From NCBI GenBank assembly GCA_004431415.1, contig QPMI01000056.1, positions 485,517 to 549,516 of the forward strand: a DNA stretch of 64,000 nt, in the 5' to 3' direction. Under the pieces are notes generated by a model. The model was not told the origin of the DNA. It ran no database searches and saw only the letters and a program-made list of their open reading frames with translations. A program made the position numbers and the translations under genes. This document shows, in pieces, positions 33,711 to 44,501 of the stretch (positions are counted from its first letter, which is position 1; each line of letters begins with the position of its first letter). The DNA is from Cyanophora paradoxa (Eukaryota > Glaucocystophyceae > Cyanophorales > Cyanophoraceae).

Positions 33711-36570
33711 CTTGACCGTCTTCGGAGAAGTCTGCTCGCGATCGAAGCGCCCGCGCTCCTGCTTAAGCTCCTTGACTGTCTTCGATGATCGCGAAGGCTT
33801 CAGCTGCGTGCGCTCCGGCGCTCCGCCTCCCGAGCCGCCTGCCGGCGGCGCGCTCCTACCCCGCCGCATGCGCGCCGGGCTGCCTGCTGTCTCCCCATCT
33901 CGATCTCCGCCATCGCCGTCGCCGAATCTGTTGCAAGTGGCGTCGGTCTCCTCGACATCATTTACAGCTGCAGCTGCAGCTGGTGCCGGCCTCCGGATCC
34001 ACGAACGCGTCCGCTGCAGCTGGCGCCCCCGCCCGTCCAGGCTCGGAAGCTTCGCTTCGTCGTCACGGCTAGAGCTCGCTCCGCCGTCCAGTTCTCTCTG
34101 AGGCTGGCCTTTCTTTGCGCGAATCTTGCGGACGTCAACGTGTGGGTACCGCGAGGCTGACGGCGCCTGACGCGAGCTCGAAGCTCGCGAGGGAGGCGCT
34201 ATCGCTGCGCATGCTCCTGAAGGGTCGCTGTTGATAGGCTGGAGCTGCAGCTGGCGTCAAGGCGATCCCCAGAGAGCCATGGGCAATCCGACAATGAAGG
34301 GGACGTGGCCATATGCATGGCCATTGCGGTCGCAGCCGCATAGGCAGCTGCAGACCGCGCAAATCGTCCTGCTCCGACGCGGCATCCGAGAGGAGCTTAT
34401 AGCTCAAGCTGAAGCCGCGGGCGTGTGAGCTCGAGCATGCAATGCAAATGCCCCCGCGCGCGGCCGCGGCCGCCGCATGCATATGCAGCTGCAGCTGGAG
34501 CGCGGCCGCGGCCGCGGCAGGCCACAAGCACGCATCCTGATGAATGGCGGGCCGCGAGGATCATCGCGAACTCGAGGCTGCGGTGCACGCTAGGAGATTT
34601 CGATCTGCGGCCGACCGGTCAAGCGGCGCGGATGGTTGTGACGATAAACGCGCTTCTCACCGCGCCTGCAGCTGACTCCATGCGCGCGTGCGCCTTGAAC
34701 AGGATCAAGCAGTCTGACCAAGGTGCGCCTTCCTGTGTGCAGTGTGTAGCCGCTAGAAGCGCTAGCGCAGCTGCCCAGCTGATCACGATGAGGAGGTTGA
34801 GCGATTTCGCATTCGGAGGGCCGGGCCGGGATCGGAAGGCTAGGGTCACATGTACCCGGCGAAATCCTGGCCCTGTACCCCAATGCATGCCCGTGACACC
34901 CGCGGCCGTGTGCCGGCATGCGCAGCGCTAGCTGCAGTACTAGTACTAGTGATATCGATCATCGGATATCAATAGATCGATATATATATATATATTGCGA
35001 TCGATCATAATCTTGAGCTCGCCGGCCGCGCGCGCGCATCATGAGCATGATCAGCAGGCGCACGTATACGTATACGTACTATACGTATATATACGGTATA
35101 CTTATACGTATAGCAGGCGCACTACGGTATATTGGGGAAGGGTAAAACACTTCCCCTGTCCCTCTCCTTTGGGCCCAACCCTACCCCAAATCGCGTTTCC
35201 CCGACCTCCTCAAAACCCGGGCCGCGCGGTACACCCTGAAAGCCCATCTCCAGGGGACCCCGAAACCGTGTCTCCCGGTCCCGTCCGACCAAAGGGTGAT
35301 CCAGGAACAGGCACCAACACCCGGGACAAAAATGGGTCCAGCGACGCACAGGGAGCAGATATACGGGCCAGACCAGTTCGAGGTCAATGCTTGCATCATG
35401 CTTGACATTCCGTTCTGCAGGAACGAGGCCGGGCACGAGCGCGGTCGCGAGGGAGGACGCCGCGCGCGCTAGCCAATCACATTGGAGAGTGCGAACTTAC
35501 CCTGAGAAACCTCTTAAAGTACCCCCCGGCCGCTTTCTCCCCCGGGCGCCGCAGCTCGGCTCGGCTCAACAATGGTTACGCCTCTCGCGCGCGCGGCAGT
35601 TTGCTGTGGCTCAGCGGCTAGCCGCGCCAACCGCGCACGCCCCGACGCAATTGCACAAGACGGCCGCAAGCCGGCCGCACTTGACCGGCTATGCCACTTG
35701 CAACGAGCCGACGCCCGCGCGGCGCGCGCGCCGCGCGACGAAGAGCCCCCGCGCGCGCGCGACGCAGACCCCCCGCGCGCGCGCGATGCGCATGCTTGCT
35801 GCAGCCGCTGATCATGAGCTGGCCCGCTGCGCAAGCGCCCTTACGGACCCTCCGGCCGCTTTCTGAGCGAAGCGTGAGCTTGAGCAGCGTCCCCGCGCCC
35901 GCGCCCAGATCGCGCGGAGGCCTAGGCGCCGGCCGCGCCAGCCCCTAGGCCTAGGCCTAGGCGCCGCGCGCCTCCGCGCCACGCCGTGACGCACCCGCAG
36001 CACATGCGCACTCGTGCACCCGCCACGCCTCACGCGCGCGGCGACCGCGCGCGGGGCATGCGCAGGAGGTCGAGCACGTCCATACAAGGTTCAATCTGCG
36101 AGCCATCCCCCGCCCCCGGGGCCCGCGCCCTATATAGCTAGGCCCTGAGGCCTACCTACCTCTAGAGGACAGCTCGCCTCGATCGCGAGGACAGCTCGCC
36201 TGGCATGGCCAGCCTCGGAGCCGGCCCGGCGGCTCGCCCGCCCACGTGCACCGCGCGCCTTCTTAAGCTTAAGCTTATGCTAAGTCCCTGCTCTCTGCAT
36301 CTAGATCTTCGGATACGCCGCGGTTATAAAAAATTACATGCCCTTCCCCGGACCCAACTGACGCGCGCGGCAAGTCAGTGGCCCTTTTATATACGTATAT
36401 ATATATATATACGCGTACGCACGCGTGCGGCCGGCGGCCGCCGGGCGCCGCGGCGCCGTTATGAAATACAGCTGCAGATCGCGACTCGAGCTTTAATTAC
36501 TCAGTGACTAGCTATAGTTAACTATGTTTCGATATATCGTAATAAGCTTGCGAGTCGAGAAGTTGCGACG
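33711..36570. other. Gene-poor stretch, palindrome-rich
   Basis: I recognise no gene. 34430-34520 consists of GCAGCTGCAGCTG and GCGGCCGCGGCCGC words, 34970-35110 of TATACGTATACGTA and TATATATA words, and 35690-36010 of (GCGC)n and GCCTAGGCCTAGGCCTAGGC. A more ordinary 300-bp patch (35120-35420) reads open on the minus strand with internal GETRFGVG/RETRFRGP similarity, perhaps an old repeat. Nothing shows splice-linked exons. Confidence 0.45.
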
Positions 36571-36945
36571 ATGCTAACGTTACTTAACATGAGTTCAGCA
36601 GCGCGAGCGCTAGCTTGGCTGCGGCCTGATCGATATCATGACACCAGCGGACCGCGCCCGGCCCTGTGCAAGTGCGGCAAGTGCGGGCCGCGCGCGGAGG
36701 TGCAAGGGGGGGTACTGGTACACATTGCAGGGTACTTGGTGGGGAGTGGTGCGGGGGGCGCAGGGGAGGGGGGCGGAGGGGGCAGCTAGAGAGGCAAGGC
36801 GGGCGGCCGGGCGAGGCGGGCGGGGTGGCGAGGCGGGTAGGTGGGGTGGCGACGCGGGCGGCGGCACCAGGCGGGCGGGCAGCTGCAGGCGAGGGCGGCG
36901 GCGGGCGGGAAAGCGGGATCCGGAGGAGAGAAAGGGGGCACCAGG

Positions 36946-37530
36946 CCCTGCACGTAGCCTGTGCATGCGCAGAACCGAGGCGTCAGTTCGCCCCGGACAG
37001 CGGCCGTGCGGGGGCGAGGCCCAGCGGGGGCGGCCGGGCCAGGTGCGCAGCAGCAGCGGCGGAGCGAACCTGGAGTCGACGAAGCTGAGGCAGCCGGCAG
37101 GGCGGCGGGCGGGGAATTCGAAGCGGGCGGAGCGGCAGATGGCGCTGGGCCCTGCACGTAGCCTGCGCATGCGCAGAACCGAGGCGTCAGTTCGCCCCGG
37201 ACAGCGGCCGTGCGGGGGCGGGGCCCAGCGGGGGCGGCCGGGTCAGATGCGAAGCAGCAGCGGCGGGGCGAACCTGGAGTCGACGAAGCTGAAGCAGCCG
37301 GCGGGGCGGCGGGCGAGGAAGCAGGCGGAGCGGCAGGTGGCACCGGGCCCTGCGCGTCGCCTGTGTGCGCGGGGCCGAGGCGTCAGCTCGCCCCGGACAG
37401 CGGCGGCGCCGGCGCGGGGCCCAGGGAGGTCGGCCGGGTGATGCGCACGGAAGCAGCGGCGCCGGCGGGGCGAACCTGGAGTCGTCGAAGCTGAAGCAGC
37501 GGGCGGGGCGACGGGCAGGCCTAGGGAGCA
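36946..37530. repeat. Tandem repeat, 198-204 bp unit, 3 copies
   Basis: Copies begin with CCCTGCACGTAGCCTG or a close variant at 36946, 37150 and 37348, so the periods are 204 and 198 bp, both multiples of three. Shared words include ACCGAGGCGTCAGTTCGCCC, CAGCGGGGGCGGCCGGG and GCGAACCTGGAGTCGACGAA. The third copy is diverged. On the plus strand one frame remains open through all copies (repeating MRRTEASVRPGQRP and SGGANLESTKL), as does a minus-strand frame. Coding is possible but has no family support. Confidence 0.85.
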
Positions 37531-38061
37531 GCTGCTGAAGCAGCGGGCGCGCGGAGCAGCTGGGAGCAGCGGGCAGGGAAGCAGCCCGGCGCGGCGTACT
37601 AGGAGCAGCTGGGAATACTGCGACGCCGCCAACCTCCGCTACCGTAGTACAGCTAGTACGGCGTGCCGGCCGCGGCCGCGGGTCAAGCTTCAGCCACGCA
37701 TATACATCCAGTGCGGCCGCGGGCCGAGGCGTGCGAGTGGTGATCCGCCCCGTACTTGCGCTTGAAGGGCTTGACATCGCCGAGCTGAAGTCCGCCTGAA
37801 CCGGAGTCCGTCACATGTACACCGAGAGCTAGAGGGTGCACGTGGGCGAAACGCCGCGGCCCGGGTGCGCACCGGAACGCTGCGTAGCGGGCGCCTTCTT
37901 TCTGCACTCTAGCGTGGCTCCGCGACCTCGACCACCTCTAGATCTATAGCTAGATCTACGCTGCTGGAGGTGCTACGTATACGTACGTGTACCCAGCAAT
38001 CGCCACAAACTCTCAGGAGCGTTTTTTTGGGCGCCCGGTACAACAGGTACTTGAGGCGGCC

Positions 38062-38274
38062 TCAGGGCCTAGCGTGCCGCGCGCCGCTTCTCGAGCCCGG
38101 GCATGTATGGCAAAAGTTGTAGAGCGCATCGAGAGCAATCAGGAGCACGTGGTCTGGCGCATATAGCGATAGCAGGTGGGGCGCGACCTCGACATGTTTG
38201 CTCAGCCCCGCCCTTGCATTTTTTTCCGCCGCTCGCAGCGGCGACGATGCGATTACACCTATACGAGAGCGCAT
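38062..38274 (-). pseudogene. Possible isolated coding exon, armadillo-like helices
   Basis: The minus strand here reads KHVEVAPHLLSLYAPDHV, then LLIALDALYNFCHTCPG. This amphipathic, helix-like, protein-looking sequence stands out in an otherwise palindromic region and recalls a single armadillo/HEAT helix pair. No flanking exons could be joined to it, so it may be an exon of an unresolved gene or a stranded fragment. Confidence 0.22.
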
Positions 38275-38414
38275 GCAAAGAATCTCATCTTACAAAAATT
38301 GCTAACACAGAAAGTACGCCGCACCAACTCACCAGGGGAGCAAGGGAGGGGGTACCCCCCCTTGCAATCATGACACCAGCGCTAGCTAGCTAATTATAAA
38401 TTTAAAGCGTGTAT

Positions 38415-40067
38415 CTATAGGGGCCGATATCGGTCGCTCGCACCAGCCTGCACCTGGGCGGCGGTACCGGTGCCCGAGGCCGATCGCGAGGGCCTTTCGA
38501 GCTCAAGCCACGAGTCGATGAGGCGCCGCGCGATGGCGTAGGGCCCGGGAACCTGCGCCCCGCGGCCGCGCGCCCCGCCCGTCATGATCATGCATATGAG
38601 CAGGCACGCGCGCAGGAATGCAGGCGCGCGAATGAGGGCCGGCCAGGGGGTACGCACGGCGAAGTTGGGGATGTCGGGCCCCGCGGGGCGCGGGGAGGGG
38701 GCGGGGGCCTTGGGATCGGCGATGCGGGCGGCGAGCCAGGCGCGTGGGAACCAGCGCGCGTCCTCCAGCTCGTCCTGGTCCACCGTGATCGCGGGGAGCT
38801 CCCCGGACGCCGGCACTGCGCGCGGGGGCACCCAGCGAATGAGCGCCCCAGCGGCTCACCGAGTCACTCATTCAGCTGTCACGGGTCCGGTGTACGCACG
38901 CGGGAGGGGCGCAGAGAAGGCGAGCATGAGGGAGGCCGGGAACGGCCTCAGGCATGGAGTCAGGCACTTTGAGGGGCACGTTTATCGTCGCAGCGATGCG
39001 CGGCGCTCGTACCACGGCTGGGACGAGTGGTAGGCGACGGCGGAGGGGGGCACGAGGACGCCGGCCTCCTCCTCGGTCTCGCGGGAGACGGCCTCCTCCA
39101 GGCTCTCACCGGGCTCGCAGAAGCCCGCCAGGCACGAGTAGCGCCCGGCGGGCCACACCGCCTTCCGCCCGAGCAGCGCGAACTCGCCGCAGGTCACCAG
39201 CTGCCCGCCCGCGCGCGGCGGTGAGGGCGGACGACCACGTCAGAGGGGACCGGGGGAAAGGGAGGCGGGGGGGGGGGGGGGGGGGGGGAAGGTGAGGGTG
39301 TGTGGGGGAGAGGGGGGGTATGGCACCATGATGACGGCGGGGTCGCTGCGGGGGTAGCTCTTGTGGGCGGCGTCGCGGGTGCAGGTGCGGACGAAGCCGG
39401 CGTCCTCGAGGGCGGCAGGGGCACCGCAGGCGGCGCAGAAGGGGCTGGCGCGGTGCCAGGCCGCCATGCCCCGCGCGTAGGCGAGGAGGCCGGCGTCCGA
39501 CGCTGACATGAGGGGGCCCAGCCGCAGCAGGTCCGCCCAGGCGGGGCCGTACCCCGCCCCGCCCGCCTCCTCCGTCCAGTCCGCCGAGCGCGCCTTGGCG
39601 AACTCGAAGGGGGCCTCCTCGTCCCTCGCGCCCTCGCGCTTCAGATTTACGCTGAAGACGGCGCCCTCGCCCCCGCGCCCCACGCCGAGCAGCGTTGGTA
39701 CCGTCTGCCCCCCCCCCACCCCGCCGCGTCGGGCTCGGGCCGCGCCGGGCGAGACTGCGCGCGCGGGGACGGTCGCCGCACATTCGGGTCGGCGAGGGCT
39801 TTCTCGATGAGCGCGCCTCCGTCTGCGTCGTCCCGCCCGAAGAGCACCGCCCGCGCGCCGCTCGCCTCGACCCGCAGCAGCACCAGCAGGTCCCACAGAG
39901 GCACGAAGCGCGTCGTCTTCGCCGCCAGGAGCTCCTTGATCTTCTCCGGCTTGGTGCGCAGCGCGTTCGCCCGGTCCAGGCCCGCGCTCCCGCTGCGACT
40001 CGTGTGAGCCGCTACGAGCCGCGCACGCCGGGGAACCAAACCTGTAGAAGTTCGCTTTTTGCGTCAT
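38415..40067 (-). CDS. Nudix hydrolase, NADH pyrophosphatase (NudC/NUDT12) type
   Basis: Starts at the ATG at 40067 (MTQKANFY). Exons then give LDRANALRTKPEKIKELL, FVPLWDLLVLL, a zinc ribbon (SPFCAACGAPAALEDAG, CTRDAAHKSYPRSDPAVIM), the complete Nudix box GFCEPGESLEEAVSRETEEE plus AGV, and the family tag SQPW followed after an intron by PFPASLMLAFSAPL. The SQPWPFPxS motif directly after the Nudix box marks the NAD(H)-pyrophosphatase subfamily, which splits NADH to NMNH and AMP and can act on NAD-capped RNA. C-terminal exons give ITVDQDELEDARWFPR and GPYAIARRLIDSWLE, as in the family. The intron after DPAVIM holds a 22-nt poly-C (sense) tract. The final stop at 38415 is provisional. The gene is divergent from the armadillo gene, 298 bp apart. 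Confidence 0.88.
39267..39288. repeat. Poly-G run (22 G) in a Nudix intron
   Basis: G22 on the plus strand, poly-C in the sense strand. It lies within the intron that starts GTGCCATACCCCC after DPAVIM, upstream of a CTCTGACG branch-like motif. Confidence 0.85.
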
Positions 40068-40365
40068 AGCCGCTGAGGCCAGACGGCCGCTCGCGCCGAG
40101 AGGCACGGGCCGCACGCAGAACGACGAGGACTTGCGCGCCCCAACGAGCGCTTGTGCGCGCAGGCCTGCTAGCTGCGTGGTGAGACGCCGTGCTGGGCCG
40201 CGTATTGATGGACCCCTCTGACGTACACGTACCCTGGTCGAAGAAGAGACGAATTTAACCGAGCCCTCTAGCAGTAGCTAGCTGTCCCCATCCAGGCGTG
40301 GCCGTTCAACGTGAATCAGGTTAGGATAGCGATCTGACCAAGGGCAGCGGAGCCCAGCCGTCGCG

Positions 40366-42480
40366 ATGCCGGGTTTGCCTGCCCGCCTTCCGCATCTTCC
40401 CTCTGCCTCACGTAGAGGCGCGGCAGGCTGGAAGGTCGAGGATGTGTCGGTGGACCTCGCATTCGCGTCCGTGCTGACCAGGAATCTGTACACCGATGAC
40501 GAACAAGAACAGAAGCGCGCGCTCGATCGCATAAGAAAGCTCTCCCGGGAAGGTTCGTTCGGGCTCGCTGATGAGTTGTTTTAGGCTTCTTCGACTGGAG
40601 GGCTGGCGCGAGGCGGCCGCATTGAGGCGTTATTGTTAGCTGGCCGGCTTCTATAAGTCCTTCGATCAGCATAGCTCTTCCATCGATCGGTGGCTTGATA
40701 ACATGTTCCTTTGCAGGAAAGAAAGACGAGCTCGGCAAAGCGGGATGCATTCGCTGGCTTGTTGAGGCCTTGTCCAACGAGGCCCTCACGGAGCGGATGC
40801 TGGAGAAGGTCACGGCGACGCTCGCATCCCTTGCAGTTCATCGTACGCTCTCGTCCCGCTCGTTCGCCCGCCCGATCTCACGCGCCCGGGCGGCAGCGGA
40901 GAACAAAGACCGCGTGAGGGAGCTTGGAGGCATACCTCATTTGGTATGGATGCTGTCTCGCGAGAATGTCAGCCTGCAGATGTACGCGGCAACCTGCCTC
41001 TACAACCTCGTCTGCAACGACAGTGCGCCCGAGTCCGCGCAACGTTTGGTTTTTTCTGAACACGGGGTCGCGCAGGCGAGAACAAGGAGAAGGCGCGGGA
41101 CCAGTCGGCGATACCGGCCGCCGTGGACCTTCTCGCCATTGACAACAAGGTCCGCACGCCTGAAATGCGTTCCCGCCGAGAGCCGACGCTGGGATCAATT
41201 CTGCAGCCGCTGCTGGAGATCGCCTCATCGCTCATCTTCACGCTCTCGTTTGACGATGACGGGAAGAAGGAGATCATCGAGACGGAGCGGGCGCTGACGA
41301 GCCTGGTGATGCTGATGAACTCGGATAATGCGGCGTGCGCGGTGAACGCGACTGGCGTCTTCTGGAACATCGCCTCGCACAGCGACACCGACCTGCACGA
41401 GCTCATGCGCCAGGAGGGACTTCTCATTGAGGTCCCGCCCCGCCCCGCCCCCCCCGCCGCCCCGCCCCGCCACCTGCCGCCGACGCCCCTGTGCAGGTGG
41501 TCCGGAAGGTCGCGTCGGGCGGCTGCAGCGACATCGTCCTGAAGAACCTCACCGGCGCCCTCTGGAACTTCGCCGCCATCGGTGCGCCCGCGCGTCGCCC
41601 CGCCTCCCCCCGTCTTCCCCCGGCCGCCGACCGCCGGGCCAGAGGAGAACCGGGCGTCGCTGCTGGAGTGCGGGGCGGTGCCGGCGCTCATCTCCGTGGC
41701 GCGGGACGGGACCCTCGGGGAGCTCCCGCGCAAGAACGCGACGGGCGCCCTCTGGAACCTCGCCCAGTTCGGCCCCGCGAAGAAGGTCGTCCGGGAGGCC
41801 CGGGGCGTCCCCGCGCTGGTCGCCCTGCTAGGGGCGGCGGAGCCGGCGCTGCAGCGAGTCGCCTCGTGCGCGCTCTGGAGCCTCGCGGTGGACGACGGGG
41901 AGAGCAAGGACGCCATCCGCGAGGCCGGCGCCATCCCCAAGCTCGTCGCCCTGCTCGCCTCGGCGGACGACGAGGTGCCGGAGAAGGCGGCCGGCGCCCT
42001 CCTCTCGCTCTCCGTCAAGGACGAGAACAAGCGGGCTGTGCGGGAGGCCGGGGGCGTGGAGGCGCTGGGGCGGGTGCTGGCGTCGGCCCCCAACCCCAAG
42101 GTCAAGGAGACGGCCCTCGTCGCCCTCTCCAACCTCGCCATCGACCGTGCGCCCCGCCCCGCCGCGCCGCGCCGCGGGCCCCTGCCCTCGCCTCGCCTCA
42201 CGCGGGGCCGGCGGCAGCGGAGAACAAGCAGGCTGTGCAGGCGGCGGCCGGCCCCGTGCTGGGCGACCTCGCGGAGCAGACCAAGCACGCCGAGCTCGCC
42301 AAGCGCGCCCGCGCCCTATCCGACCTCCTCCGCGCCCCCTCCCGTGCCCCCGCCCCGCCCCCGCCCCGCCCCGCCCCCCGGCCCCTGACCCCTCGCGCAG
42401 GCGCCGTGGGCCCCAAGTCGAGCACGGAGATGGCCCAGAGCGCCGAGGCCCCCGCCCGCAAGGACGAGTCTCAGGCGTGA
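40366..42480 (+). CDS. Armadillo-repeat protein
   Basis: ATG at 40366. The first exon reads LTRNLYTDDEQEQKRALDRI; later exons give KAGCIRWLVEALSNEAL, VRELGGIPHLVWMLSRENVS, LQMYAATCLYNLVCND, DIVLKNLTGALWNFAAI, ENRASLLECGAVPALISVAR, RKNATGALWNLAQFGPAKK, REARGVPALVALLGAAEPAL, DAIREAGAIPKLVALLASAD, VPEKAAGALLSLSVKDENKR and VKETALVALSNLAIDR. These are at least eight ARM repeats with the GAL-L-NLA core. The C-terminus reads GAVGPKSSTEMAQSAEA and stops at 42480. ARM solenoids bind proteins; no added domain defines a function. Internal exons around 41050-41120 (before EKARDQSAIPAAVDLLA) are inferred. Confidence 0.82.
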
Positions 42481-42576
42481 CCCTTCCCCCCGCGCCCTCT
42501 TCCCCGCCCGCCACCTGCCGCACCGCCCCGACCCGCCGCCGCCCCCCCGCCGCCACCCCCTTGTACCCTGTAGTTT

Positions 42577-42648
42577 GGGGTGTGTCCGTGTCATTAGCAG
42601 CAGGGTTTGTGTACTAATGACACACCCTTGCGCGACACGGACACACCC
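42577..42648. repeat. Compound inverted repeat between two genes
   Basis: GGGTGTGTCCGTGTC (42578-42592) is complementary to GACACGGACACACCC (42634-42648), and GTGTCATTAG (42588-42597) to CTAATGACAC (42614-42623). The right side looks like the left arm's complement interrupted by a short insertion. It lies 97 bp after the armadillo stop and overlaps the first in-frame ATG (42617) of the WD40 frame. It could be a 3' hairpin of the upstream gene or a small TIR-type insertion. Confidence 0.7.
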
Positions 42649-44118
42649 TGTAGCGCCACACGGACCGAAGCCCCCGCCAGAGCCCCTAGGCCCACGACCG
42701 CGCCTAGCCCCGCGCCGCCTCTCTAGCGCGAGGCGGCGCCGGCTGACGGGGGAGGGCGCCGGGGGGCAGGTCGCGCCGGCGAAGAGCGCGCCGCCGCTGG
42801 CGGTGCGCAGCGTGGGGGGCCTCAAGGTGGAGGCGGCGGCCGGCGGGGAGGCGTCGGCGCGCCCGCTCTCCCCGCTGCCGCGGCGGGAGGCGCCGGCGGA
42901 CTGGGGCCTCGCGGAGCTGCACATCACGGACAACCTGATCGAGCACGAGGGCGCCGTGCGGACGATGCACTCCTCCGGCGACTGGTGCCGCCTTCGACTT
43001 GGCGTTGGCGTTGCGAGCGGAGCGCGGCGCTCTGACGCGCGCGCTCGGGCAGGCTCTTCTCGGGGAGCGACGACGGGACCGTCAAGTCTTGGAACCTGCA
43101 GACGAGCGAGTGCGTGGCGTCGCTGGCGGGGCACAAGAACTGGGTCTGCTCGCTGGCGGCCGACGAGGCGGACTACCGCCTCTACTCGGGCTCCTACGAC
43201 TCGACCATCCGCGTCTGGGACCTCAAGAGCCTCGAGTGCCTCGAGACCGTCTCCGGCCACGACAAGCGCGCCCCGCCGCGCCCCGCCGCCCCGCCCCCCT
43301 CGCTCGCCCCCGGCTGACGCGAGGGCCCCGCAGGCCCGTCCTGAGCCTCGCCCTCGCCGGCGAGCGCCTCCTCCTCTCCGGCTCCGCCGACAAGACCCTC
43401 AAGGCGCGCCCGCCCCGAGCAGCGGCGGCCCCATCGGCCCAGGGGAGCCCTGACGGGCGCCGGCCGCAGGTGTGGAACTTCGGGACGAACGACTGCACGA
43501 CGCTGAACGACCACAAGGAGGCGGTGACGACGGTGAAGGTGTGGGAGAAGCAGTTCATCACGGGCTCCCGCGACTGCCACATCCGCATCTTCGACCTGGA
43601 GACGCTGCGGGTGGTGACCGAGGCGAAGGCGCACCAGGAGTGGGTCCACTACCTCCTCCTCGTCGGCGACCGCCTCTTCTCGGGCTCAGACGACAACACG
43701 ATCAAGGCCCGCGCCCCGCGAGCGCCCTCCCCGGGCCTCCCCGCCGTGCGCTGAGGGGTCCGCGCGCGGTGCGCAGGTGTGGGACCCGAAGGGCGACCTC
43801 AAGAAGCCGATCCAGACGCTGAAGGGGCACAAGAACGGGGTGCGGTCGCTGGCGACGGGCGGCGGGGCGCTCTTCTCGGGCTCGGTGGACGACACGATCG
43901 CCCAGTGGGACCTCTCGAGCCTCCAGCTGCTGCGGACGCTGCGGCTGCCGTCCACCCTCAAGCCCAAGAACGAGGACCGGCCCGAGTTCTCGCAGCAGCA
44001 GGCCGTCCTCTCCCTCGCCGTCTCAGGCCCCCGCCTCCTCTCCGGTCTCTACGACTCAACAATTAAAATATGGACGGACGCCCCCGCCGCCCCGGACTCC
44101 CGCCCCACCCCCGCTTGA
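42617..44118 (+). CDS. WD40-repeat protein
   Basis: Blades in order: LIEHEGAVRTMHSSGDW, RLFSGSDDGTVKSWNL, CVASLAGHKNWVCSLA, RLYSGSYDSTIRVWDLKSLE, CLETVSGHDK, LLLSGSADKTLK, VWNFGTNDCTTLNDHKEAV, QFITGSRDCHIRIFDLETLR, RLFSGSDDNTIK, PIQTLKGHKNGVRSLATGGG, ALFSGSVDDTIAQWDLSSLQ, RLLSGLYDSTIKIW, ending at 44118. That makes one seven-bladed propeller of the E3/TRAF7-like or Myosin-heavy-chain-kinase-like kind, with irregular GH dipeptides. Three consecutive introns (43266-43333, 43404-43469, 43707-43776) have GC-AG borders. The start is uncertain: ATG 42617 is in frame but lies inside an inverted repeat; the first conserved segment is at about 42895. Role: protein scaffold, otherwise unknown. Confidence 0.8.
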
Positions 44119-44501
44119 GCAAGCCCCCGCGCCCCCGTCCCTCGCCCCCGTCCTCCCGCCCTCTCCCCCGCCCCCGCCCTCTCTCCCGCGCGCTTTTCAA
44201 ACCCCCACCACCCCTCATCCTGCCGCCGTGCTTGCCTCCCCGTTCCGCGCCGCGTGGTCTGTAACCCTGAAGCGCCGCTTCCGCTCCGCTAGATCGCCTG
44301 CCCTCTCGCTGTAGGTCTAGCTTAGGATGTACGAATGATGTCCCTATAGAAATAACTAAGGTTTCTACGCGCTCGGAGCTCGGGGGCGCGGGGGCTCCAG
44401 AGCAGGCGGTCAGGAGCCCTGCGTGCGGGGGAATCAGGCGAGGGCGGGCGGGGTCTTGTCGAGGCTGGCACGGCCTAGCAGCGTGTGCGCACGGCGGCGG
44501 G
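44119..44501. other. Spacer between convergent genes
   Basis: Contains the 3' regions of the WD40 and STE24 genes. The first part is C-rich; 44270-44370 is ordinary sequence with TAGAAATAAC. No gene or clear processing signal was recognised. Confidence 0.4.
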
